The notes under the pieces: generated by a model
The model's database searches: none
What the model saw: only the letters and a program-made list of their open reading frames with translations
What the model was told of the DNA's origin: nothing
Assembly: GCA_016709765.1 (NCBI GenBank)
Contig: JADJMD010000012.1
Coordinates: 789,842-853,841 of the forward strand
From: Ignavibacteriales bacterium
Lineage (GTDB): Bacteria; Bacteroidota; Ignavibacteria; Ignavibacteriales; Ignavibacteriaceae
Direction of reading: 5' to 3'
DNA: 64,000 nt
Made by a program: the position numbers and the translations under genes
Part shown: positions 16,924 through 24,639 of the stretch, one piece after another
Layout: every line of letters begins with the position of its first letter
Position numbering within the stretch: position 1 is the stretch's first letter

Positions 16924-17772
16924 TTATTTAATTAATTTATTTGCAACAAATTGCTCAGCACTCTCAACAGCATTTTTTAATGAATTGATAGCATTATTAT
17001 TTCTAATATAACTATAAAAGAAAGATGCCCCAAAAACATCGCCACACCCAATAATATTTGGATTAATAATTTTCTTAGCGGCTATAAAGTACGATGAAAT
17101 TTCGTTTTGTCGAGAATAGAAAACTTTTGCTCCAAGTTCACCCTTTGTAACACAAATAACTTTTACACCAAGAATAAACAGTTCTTCAACAATTTCCAGT
17201 TCTGTTTTCTTGCTAGATAAAGTAAATAATTCATTTTGGTTAACCTGAATTACATCTAAACACTTTGCCCAATTTTCAAAATCATAAATTATTCTAAATT
17301 CTCTTTTATAATCATCACCAATCCCGCGCGAAAGTGTATGAATATCAATATAAATCAAACCAGAATAATTATCTCTTAATTGTTTTAACTGTTCAAGAGT
17401 TATATCAAAACCGGTAATCATATTAATTAAAATGCCATCAAAAAAATTTAGATCTGAAAAGTTAAGCGTTAGATTATTTGTGATATTTTCATATTTCTCG
17501 TGTCTTTCTCTGTCTTTTTCAAGATTAAGATGAACTCTTGGAATTCTATCCGTTTTTTGAAGAAAGCCTGAATTAACTTTTTCAAATTCAGGTTTAAAGT
17601 AACTGTAAGTCTCATCATCAATTTGGGAGCAGAGAAAAATTTCATCTTCATTTTTCTTTAAACGATTTAAAGCCGAGACAGAATAATATATTCCACCTGC
17701 ACTTATACTTTCCATTTTATCTAATCTGATAAAATCCAAAACCGAATGTCCAATAACAAGTAATTTCATCAT
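16924..17772 (-). CDS. PfkB-family sugar/nucleoside kinase
   Basis: This is a 282-residue ribokinase-like protein. Features are the N-terminal strand LLVIGHSVLDFIR, a glycine motif AGGIYYSVSALNRLK, ICVTKGELGAKVFY, and the C-terminal signature IGCGDVFGASFFYSYI, in which the Asp is the catalytic base. These enzymes phosphorylate a sugar or nucleoside with ATP in the cytoplasm. It heads the four-gene operon that runs to the HAD phosphatase. The kinase, reductase, amylase and phosphatase set suggests carbohydrate metabolism, but the exact substrate is not shown by sequence. Two ATGs are adjacent at the start; either could be used. Confidence 0.85.
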   Translation of the reverse strand: MMKLLVIGHSVLDFIRLDKMESISAGGIYYSVSALNRLKKNEDEIFLCSQIDDETYSYFKPEFEKVNSGFLQKTDRIPRVHLNLEKDRERHEKYENITNNLTLNFSDLNFFDGILINMITGFDITLEQLKQLRDNYSGLIYIDIHTLSRGIGDDYKREFRIIYDFENWAKCLDVIQVNQNELFTLSSKKTELEIVEELFILGVKVICVTKGELGAKVFYSRQNEISSYFIAAKKIINPNIIGCGDVFGASFFYSYIRNNNAINSLKNAVESAEQFVANKLIK

Positions 17773-17908
17773 TATAAACTTTTGTTACTCAAAATTACTA
17801 TTGATTTTAATACTATCTAAATCAAATCCACTAAATATGTGTTAAACAAAGTTCATTATTCAATCAAAATGATATATATTTGAGAACAAATCTGACAAAA
17901 TAATTATT
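17773..17908. promoter_or_regulatory. Divergent promoter region, PfkB operon and bshA operon
   Basis: These 136 bases separate the minus-strand kinase operon from the plus-strand bshA operon and must hold both promoters. No clear operator or consensus promoter is visible, and neither start has a strong Shine-Dalgarno sequence. Confidence 0.4.
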
Positions 17909-19036
17909 ATGAAAATCGGAATAACTTGTTATCCTACATATGGCGGCAGTGGTGTAATTGCAACTGAATTAGGTAAAGAATTAGCTTTACGTGGTCATGA
18001 AGTTCACTTTATCAGTTATGCCCTCCCATTCAGACTTACAAAATATATTGAGAATATATTTTTTCACGAAGTTGAAACAAGCACATATCCTTTGTTTGAA
18101 TTTCCACTATACAGTTTAGCCCTTGCAAGTAAGATGATTGAGGTTGCCGAGTTTGAAAAATTAGATTTACTTCACGTTCATTATGCAATTCCACATGCAA
18201 CATCAGCATATCTTGCAAAACAAATTGTTAAGAATAAAAAACTTAAAATCACAACCACACTTCACGGCACTGATATAACTTTAGTTGGTTTGGAACCATC
18301 ATTTCTTCCGCTTGTAAAATTTAGTATTGAACAAAGTGATGGCATTACAGCTGTTTCAAGATTTTTAAAAGAAAAAACACTAACTAATTATTCGATCGAA
18401 AAAGAAATAAGTGTTATTCCAAATTTTGTTGATACAGATCTGTTTAAAAAAGTCTCAATAAATGATTGTGCATTTAGAAAACATATCGCTCCAAATGGTG
18501 AAAAAATATTAGTTCATACATCTAATTTTCGTCCGATAAAAAGAGTTTCGGATGCTATCCGTGTATTTGATATCGTTCAAAAAGAAGTTCCATCAAAACT
18601 TTTACTTGTTGGTGATGGACCTGACAGATCTGAATGTGAGAGATTAACAAGAGAGTTGAATCTTACAGATAGTGTTAAATTTCTTGGCAAGCAGGATGGC
18701 TTAGTTGAAATATTAAGTTCTTCAGATGTATTTTTGATACCATCACAATCCGAAAGTTTTGGGTTAGCTGCTCTTGAGGCAATGTCATGCGGATTGCCTG
18801 TTGTTAGTTCAAGTGTTGGCGGATTACCTGAGTTAGTTAAACATAATGAATGCGGGTTTATTGCAGAAATTGGTGATGTAGAAAGAATGGCTAAGTACAC
18901 TTTAGATCTTTTAACCAATGAAAAGAAGTATGAGATATTTTCTCAAAATGCTCGGAGTAGAACATTACAAAATTTTGATAAATCAATTGTAGTCCCTATG
19001 TACGAACAACATTATAAAAATATTTTAGAACAGTAA
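17909..19036 (+). CDS. bshA: N-acetyl-alpha-D-glucosaminyl L-malate synthase
   Basis: This 375-residue GT4 glycosyltransferase is the first enzyme of bacillithiol synthesis; it joins GlcNAc from UDP-GlcNAc to L-malate. The start MKIGITCYPTYGGSGVIATE is the BshA signature, followed by RGHEVHFISYALPFRL, LHVHYAIPHA and TLHGTDITLVG. The C-terminal GT4 motif is QSESFGLAALEAMSCGLPVV, with the conserved acidic pair. Length matches the family. Bacillithiol is known in Firmicutes and in the Bacteroidota/Chlorobiota group, consistent with the inferred host. The next gene starts one base after its stop. bshB and bshC are not in this window. Confidence 0.95.
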   Translation: MKIGITCYPTYGGSGVIATELGKELALRGHEVHFISYALPFRLTKYIENIFFHEVETSTYPLFEFPLYSLALASKMIEVAEFEKLDLLHVHYAIPHATSAYLAKQIVKNKKLKITTTLHGTDITLVGLEPSFLPLVKFSIEQSDGITAVSRFLKEKTLTNYSIEKEISVIPNFVDTDLFKKVSINDCAFRKHIAPNGEKILVHTSNFRPIKRVSDAIRVFDIVQKEVPSKLLLVGDGPDRSECERLTRELNLTDSVKFLGKQDGLVEILSSSDVFLIPSQSESFGLAALEAMSCGLPVVSSSVGGLPELVKHNECGFIAEIGDVERMAKYTLDLLTNEKKYEIFSQNARSRTLQNFDKSIVVPMYEQHYKNILEQ

Positions 19037-19037
19037 A

Positions 19038-19459
19038 ATGATTATTTATTGTGCAGGACCAATAAGAGGAAACACAACTTATCAGGAAAATTATTCTGAA
19101 ATTGTACGTATTGTTGAATCCACAGGACATACCGCTCTTTCTGAAGTAAGTACTAAATTTAGTTCGTCTATTCCATTAAGCGCAAAACAGATATATACTC
19201 GTGATATAAAATGGATTGACGGCAGTAAACTACTGATTGCAGAGGTTTCCGGTCCAAGTTTGGGTGTGGGATTTGAAGTTGCTTATGCGTTGCTTGTAAA
19301 AAAATTCCAGTGCTCGCAGTTTATCAAGAACAAGCTCCTCAAATTTCTTCAATGGTTGCTGGTTGTGGTGATCCGAAACTGCAAGTAAAAAAATATTCAA
19401 ACATTGATGATCTGACTAGCATCGTTAAAAATTTCATTGTTACTAATGGCGGCAATTGA
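19038..19459 (+). CDS. DNPH1/Rcl-like 2'-deoxynucleoside 5'-phosphate N-hydrolase, one frameshift
   Basis: Reconstructed, this is a protein of about 140 residues of the nucleoside deoxyribosyltransferase fold. It has MIIYCAGPIRGNTTYQENY at the N-terminus, TRDIKWIDGSKLLIAEVSG and SLGVGFEVAYAL with the catalytic Glu. These features match DNPH1 (Rcl), which hydrolyses deoxynucleoside monophosphates. The frame breaks at the seven-A run near 19300; adding one base restores PVLAVYQEQAPQISSMVAG and a C-terminus ending VTNGGN. The repaired gene overlaps the next start codon by 14 bases. It follows bshA directly, suggesting co-transcription. Confidence 0.82.
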
Positions 19460-19883
19460 ACGAAAAAGCTTTATCGAAAATTGGGTAAGTAACGTTCTTT
19501 CCTCTGGGATTAAAGAATTTCCACTCCATTTTATAATTGAACTCCAGCTCGATATTATTTCCATTCCCATTAAAACGCTGGTTATTGGGCGGGAGTTTTT
19601 TGGTGCTTACGAAATAATAACAACTGATGGTGAATCTGTTTATCAAGCTACTAGCTATGATGAAGCTAAATTTATTGTTTACAGTTCTAAAGAAAGAAAC
19701 GGTAAAGCATACATTCCGAAAGATAAATCTGTAATCAAATCAATTTTAGATTCTTACAATAATTATTTAGATGATCTTCTTAATCGAATAAAAAAAGATT
19801 ATAAAAAGAATTTTCATGATGGAAAAAATATGCATGCTGTTTCAAATGAGATCTTTCAAAAGTTAAATCTTATCAGGTATTAA
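19446..19883 (+). CDS. Unknown protein in bshA transcript
   Basis: This encodes about 145 residues from the ATG at 19446 (MAAIERKSFIENWVSNVLSS). A slightly longer frame opens at a TTG at 19437, but ATG 19446 is the better start. The protein is soluble, lysine-rich at the C-terminus, with a central predicted strand region (LDIISIPIKTLVIGREFFGA). It has no recognised domain. It lies between the DNPH1-like gene and an rRNA methyltransferase, with very short spacing on both sides, so it is part of a four-gene unit. Confidence 0.65.
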   Translation: MAAIERKSFIENWVSNVLSSGIKEFPLHFIIELQLDIISIPIKTLVIGREFFGAYEIITTDGESVYQATSYDEAKFIVYSSKERNGKAYIPKDKSVIKSILDSYNNYLDDLLNRIKKDYKKNFHDGKNMHAVSNEIFQKLNLIRY

Positions 19884-19885
19884 TT

Positions 19886-21319
19886 TTGGCAACAGAAGTA
19901 TCGCAAAAAATATACGACTACTTTTCATCACTTTACGGAAAAGAAGCTGCGGATAAGTATTTACAATTTATCGAACTGGATAGCGCTCAGTACATACGAG
20001 TAAATACATCGAAAATTTCAAGAGATGATTTATCCAAAATACTTTTTGAAAAATATCAAATAAAATCTTTACCGATTAATCATTTTGAAAAAGTATTAAA
20101 AATAATTGAAGGAAATGAAAGGATAGGTAAAACATTTGAGCACGTAATGGGGTTTTACTACATTCAGTCTCTTTCCTCAATGATGCCGCCGCTAATCTTA
20201 AATCCAACAAGTGATGATGTTGTACTGGATCTTTGCGGTGCCCCTGGATCTAAATCCACGCAGATTGCAGAGATGATGAACAATCGTGGTGCGCTTTTAA
20301 TTAATGAGGTGGATAATGAAAGAATCAAGTCTTTAGTATTTAATCTTGAACGAATGAATATCATCAATTCTTCAGTAATTCATTCAAAAGGTGAAGTACT
20401 CAGCAAAGTTTATGATGATCACTTTACAAAAGTACTTGTGGATGCACCATGCAGCGGACTTGGAATCATTCAGAAAAAAGGTGAAGTAAGTAATTGGTGG
20501 TCGTTGGATCATGTTGACAGGTTGCAACATCTGCAAACGCGATTACTTATTGCGGCAATAAAAATGGCAAGAGTAGGAGCGGAAATTGTTTACTCAACCT
20601 GCACCTTATCTGTTGAAGAAAACGAATTAGTAATTGATAAGATTTTAGAAAAGTATCCTGTGGAATTGTTAGAAATAAATTTACCTATCCCTTCCCGACA
20701 AGCGTTTACAGAGTATGGAGAAAAACAACTAAATCCTGAATTGAAAAAAGCTATACGCATTCTGCCTTGGGAAATTGATTCTGATGGTTTCTTTTTGGTA
20801 AAGATGAGAAAGGTCGATGTTACTGAATCACCCGAAAAAGAAAATCTTAGAGAGACAGAAAACAGGATTGTAAAAAGTAATCATAAAGAAATTCAAGAAT
20901 ACATAAATTATATTTCAGAGCATTTTGGTGTTGATAGGAAAGTGTTAGATAATTACAAATACATTTTCAGAGGCAAAGATATTTTCTTTGTTGTTAGTGA
21001 TTGGGATGAAGAAAATATAGGATTATTTAATAGGATTGGATTGAAACTTGGAACGCTCGATAAAAAAGACAGGATAACATTTAATTCTCAGGCAGCACAG
21101 GTTTTAGACAAACAAATCACAAAATTTATTTACCATTTAAAAAATGATGATGAGTTATTAAACTATTTAACTGGTTGGAAAATTAAGGATGTTGAAATTC
21201 CTCTTGGTCAATATGTGGTTAAGTACAATAACTGGATGCTGGGAACAGCAGTAATGACTGTTGAGGGCTTAAAAAGCAGATTCCCCCGAACAAAACGCAC
21301 ACAAAAGTTTGAATTCTAA
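19886..21319 (+). CDS. RsmB/RsmF-type rRNA cytosine-C5 methyltransferase
   Basis: This 477-residue NOL1/NOP2/Sun-family enzyme makes 5-methylcytosine in RNA. The SAM-binding motif is LDLCGAPGSKSTQIAEMM; the catalytic motif IV is VLVDAPCSGLG and the second catalytic cysteine lies in VYSTCTLSVEENE. The C-terminal third (from about residue 310) matches the extra RsmF/YebU-type RNA-binding domains, as does the length. The start used is TTG at 19886, two bases after the previous stop, with only a weak ribosome-binding site (CAGG), so the true start may be slightly different. It is convergent with the deacetylase gene, whose stop is 4 bases away. Confidence 0.88.
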   Translation: MATEVSQKIYDYFSSLYGKEAADKYLQFIELDSAQYIRVNTSKISRDDLSKILFEKYQIKSLPINHFEKVLKIIEGNERIGKTFEHVMGFYYIQSLSSMMPPLILNPTSDDVVLDLCGAPGSKSTQIAEMMNNRGALLINEVDNERIKSLVFNLERMNIINSSVIHSKGEVLSKVYDDHFTKVLVDAPCSGLGIIQKKGEVSNWWSLDHVDRLQHLQTRLLIAAIKMARVGAEIVYSTCTLSVEENELVIDKILEKYPVELLEINLPIPSRQAFTEYGEKQLNPELKKAIRILPWEIDSDGFFLVKMRKVDVTESPEKENLRETENRIVKSNHKEIQEYINYISEHFGVDRKVLDNYKYIFRGKDIFFVVSDWDEENIGLFNRIGLKLGTLDKKDRITFNSQAAQVLDKQITKFIYHLKNDDELLNYLTGWKIKDVEIPLGQYVVKYNNWMLGTAVMTVEGLKSRFPRTKRTQKFEF

Positions 21320-21323
21320 AAAA

Positions 21324-22739
21324 TTATTTTAATAGAATCATTTTTTTTGTTTCTAAATAATCTCCTGCCTTTAATTGATAGAAATAAAAACCTGAACTTA
21401 ATTGGTAATTGTAAATTGAAAATTGTGCATTGTAAACTCCTGCTGGTTTAAATTCATCAACTAGAGTTGCAACCTCATTACCCAATACATCAAATACTTT
21501 TAGAGAAACAAATTGTGCACTGCTTATTGTGTACTTAATACTTGTGTTTGGATTGAAAGGGTTGGGATAGTTTTGAAATAATTGAAATTCTGAAACGCTA
21601 TTACTTCCAGTTTCAATTCCTGTTGGTGCAACGGGCTTAAGTTTTAAATTTCCATTATTTGGAATTACTTTGGAAAGAACGACGGTTCCGGAATCTGTTA
21701 CCATTGTTGTTAATGTGTCTACAATTCCGTTTTGTTCTGATCGAACAAAATTCCAATTATCCGGAATTTTTATGTATGCACTTAAAGGATAGTTATAAAT
21801 TAGGTTATCTAAATTATTTTCCACATTAATTTCTATTAAGCCACTCGACGAAGAAATGATTTGATAATTGGAATTATCTCTTTCTTTAATATATCGGGTA
21901 ATGTTTCCAACTGTTTCTACCCACACTTCTTTATTTGATGATCTTGCCCATAGAAAATCACACAATGAGGTTAACCATTCAGTTGTAACCGGTTGATATA
22001 TTCCCGCATTTATTAATTCTTGAAGTTGAGTAAACGGAACAACATCGTGAATGATGATCATTCCCCATTTATGGTTATCAATTGAGTTTTGAGTCCAATC
22101 TAAAAAAGTATAAAGTTCATCAAGATCATCATCAACAGAATTCCTAGGTAAACTAAATTCAACAACTTTCGCATTCAATCCAAACCACTGCTCTTTAGTT
22201 AATGATGAATCGTTTGGAACTTGTCCAAGTGTTCTGCCATTTTCATAAAACAAACTTGCAGCAGAATCAACAAGAGAATTATGAAGTGTATAAGGGTAGT
22301 TTAATGAAATACACTTGGAATTAGGAATCCTTTGATCTATGGAATCTTTTGACTTATTAAGTTCATACAATAATGTACCTTCGGTTAAGATATCTCCCCA
22401 AGGTAGAATAGTTAAAGTATCGTGGTTCAATGTGTGTGAACCAATTTCATGACCTTCACTTGCCATTGCTTGAAAACCAGGCCAAGTTCCATATCTCCAA
22501 ATTCCTGGTAATGATTCAGTTAAATATGGAGGAAGTACATAAAAAGTTCCTTTAAATCCATATTGATTTAATATTGGTCGGACATTTTCAATTTGAGTTA
22601 GAAGACCATCATCAAAAGTTAAACTGAATGCACTTTCCCTGTCATCTGCATAATTTGTAAACCGTAAGCTTCCATAATTTTGTGAATATGAAATCTGGGC
22701 AATAACGATAAATATAAAAAGTAATTTTCTGATCATCAT
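21324..22739 (-). CDS. Secreted polysaccharide deacetylase with T9SS sorting tail
   Basis: This 471-residue protein has a signal peptide (MMIRKLLFIFIVIAQISYS). It carries a NodB-type deacetylase domain (residues about 25-270). The first metal-binding motif is SLTFDDGLLTQI, then GTFYVLPPYL and the HxxxH motif in EIGSHTLNHDT. GMIIIHDV closes the domain. A beta-rich linker leads to a C-terminal type-A sorting domain of about 85 residues: LFQNYPNPFNPNTSIKYTI, VFDVLGNEVATLVDE and SSGFYFYQLKAG, ending KKMILLK. Such tails direct secretion by the type IX system, so the enzyme is probably cell-surface or extracellular and removes acyl groups from a polysaccharide. It runs convergently with the rRNA methyltransferase gene. 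Confidence 0.92.
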   Translation of the reverse strand: MMIRKLLFIFIVIAQISYSQNYGSLRFTNYADDRESAFSLTFDDGLLTQIENVRPILNQYGFKGTFYVLPPYLTESLPGIWRYGTWPGFQAMASEGHEIGSHTLNHDTLTILPWGDILTEGTLLYELNKSKDSIDQRIPNSKCISLNYPYTLHNSLVDSAASLFYENGRTLGQVPNDSSLTKEQWFGLNAKVVEFSLPRNSVDDDLDELYTFLDWTQNSIDNHKWGMIIIHDVVPFTQLQELINAGIYQPVTTEWLTSLCDFLWARSSNKEVWVETVGNITRYIKERDNSNYQIISSSSGLIEINVENNLDNLIYNYPLSAYIKIPDNWNFVRSEQNGIVDTLTTMVTDSGTVVLSKVIPNNGNLKLKPVAPTGIETGSNSVSEFQLFQNYPNPFNPNTSIKYTISSAQFVSLKVFDVLGNEVATLVDEFKPAGVYNAQFSIYNYQLSSGFYFYQLKAGDYLETKKMILLK

Positions 22740-22923
22740 TAATAATTTATTTTTGTCTTAAAGATATTCATTTTGGAGTAAATAGCATGTTCAAAAATGA
22801 TGCCTCCAATCACAAGATATAAAACAATTTTTAGCACTATAATCATTGCTTGGGTAATAACGTGATTGATTTTGATAATTATTATCTTGCGCCGTCTTTT
22901 TTTGATAAACTAAACAGTATTTA

Positions 22924-24633
22924 ATGTTAAAACCTAAATTATTCACCACCTTAAAAGATTACACATCAAAACAATTTTTTGCCGACTTATCAGCAGGAAC
23001 AATTGTAGGAATTGTTGCACTTCCTCTCGCAATTGCTTTTGGTATTGCTTCTGGAGTAACACCTGAAAAAGGATTAATCACTGCAATAATAGCCGGATTT
23101 ATTATTTCATTTCTTGGCGGCAGTCGTGTACAAATTGGAGGACCAACAGGCGCATTTATCGTTATTGTTTATGGAATTGTTCAGCAATATGGAATGAATG
23201 GACTTATCATTGCAACAATTATGGCGGGAGTAATTCTTGTAATTATGGGTCTAGCAAGATTTGGATCCGTAATTAAATTTATTCCACATCCTGTTGTCGT
23301 TGGATTTACAAGCGGTATTGCTCTGCTAATTTTTTCTACTCAGATTAAAGATTTTTTTGGATTAGCAATGGATAAAGTTCCTTCGGAATTTTTTGATAAA
23401 TGGATTGAATACTCGTTTAACTTTTCAACAATAAATTATTACGCATTTGGAACGGCAGCGCTTGCACTATTTATTATTTTAATTTTTCCCAAAATCACTC
23501 ATAAAATTCCAGGATCTATAGTTGCACTTTTGGTTACAACAGCACTTGTTCAAATTTTTCATTTTCCAGTTGAAACTATTGGATCAAAGTTTGGTGACCT
23601 TCCATCTGCAATTCCTTCACCTGTTCTTCCACATATAGATTTTGCAACGATTAAAAATTTAATTGGACCAGCAACTACAATTGCGATACTTGCAGCTATT
23701 GAGTCTTTACTTTCGGCGGTTGTTGCAGATGGAATGATTGGCGGAAGACATCGTTCTAATATGGAATTGGTTGCTCAAGGTATTGCGAATATTGTAACTC
23801 CATTATTTGGTGGAATTCCTGCAACAGGCGCAATTGCGCGCACAGCTACAAATATTAAAAATGGCGGAAGAACACCAATTGCTGGAATTGTACATGCAAT
23901 TGTTCTTTTACTAATAACACTTTTTTTTGCTCAGTATGCCAAACTAATTCCGATGGGAACACTTGCAGCCATACTTATTATCGTTGCATACAATATGAGT
24001 GAGTGGCGATCTTTTGTTGAGATATTTAAAAGTCCCAAGAGTGATATTGCGGTTTTACTAACAACTTTTGGATTAACCGTTGTATTTGATTTAACTATAG
24101 CAATACAAGTTGGAATGGTGTTAGCAGTATTTCTATTTATGCGTTCTATGGCAATGGTTACGAATGTTGGGATCATTACGCGTGAGTTAACGGACGATAA
24201 TGAAGAATCAATAGATTTGAATGCAATAAAATTCAAAAAAGTTCCGGATGAAGTTGAAGTCTTTGAAATAAATGGGCCGTTTTTCTTTGGAGCAGTTTCA
24301 AAATTTAGAGATGCAATGCGATTTATTGAAAGTCCACCAAAAGTATTGATTATAAGAATGAGAAATGTTCCTGCAATAGATGGAACCGGAATTCATGCAC
24401 TTGAAGAAGTTTATCATGAATCACTAAAAAAAGGCACACAATTAGTTTTATCAGGCGTTCACACACAACCACTAATAACATTGGATCAATCTGGATTTTT
24501 GAAAGTTATCGGGGAACAAAATATTTTAGGCAACATTGATGATTCATTAGATCGCGCAAGAGAAATTTTAGGATTAGAAAAGTTAGGAAGACCTTCTGAT
24601 TTTAAACCTACTGTAAAGCGAGATAAAAAATAA
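22924..24633 (+). CDS. SulP/SLC26-family anion transporter with STAS domain
   Basis: This 569-residue protein has the SulP membrane domain (residues about 15-410; start FFADLSAGTIVGIVALPLAI, then GGSRVQIGGPTGAFIVIVYG) and a cytoplasmic C-terminal STAS domain (about 440-545; VEVFEINGPFFFGAVSKF, MRNVPAIDGTGIHALEEV). Family members carry sulfate, bicarbonate, carboxylates or other anions; the substrate is not evident here. It is monocistronic, preceded by a 184-base intergenic region and convergent with uvrA (6 bases between stops). Confidence 0.93.
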   Translation: MLKPKLFTTLKDYTSKQFFADLSAGTIVGIVALPLAIAFGIASGVTPEKGLITAIIAGFIISFLGGSRVQIGGPTGAFIVIVYGIVQQYGMNGLIIATIMAGVILVIMGLARFGSVIKFIPHPVVVGFTSGIALLIFSTQIKDFFGLAMDKVPSEFFDKWIEYSFNFSTINYYAFGTAALALFIILIFPKITHKIPGSIVALLVTTALVQIFHFPVETIGSKFGDLPSAIPSPVLPHIDFATIKNLIGPATTIAILAAIESLLSAVVADGMIGGRHRSNMELVAQGIANIVTPLFGGIPATGAIARTATNIKNGGRTPIAGIVHAIVLLLITLFFAQYAKLIPMGTLAAILIIVAYNMSEWRSFVEIFKSPKSDIAVLLTTFGLTVVFDLTIAIQVGMVLAVFLFMRSMAMVTNVGIITRELTDDNEESIDLNAIKFKKVPDEVEVFEINGPFFFGAVSKFRDAMRFIESPPKVLIIRMRNVPAIDGTGIHALEEVYHESLKKGTQLVLSGVHTQPLITLDQSGFLKVIGEQNILGNIDDSLDRAREILGLEKLGRPSDFKPTVKRDKK

Positions 24634-24639
24634 TTGATT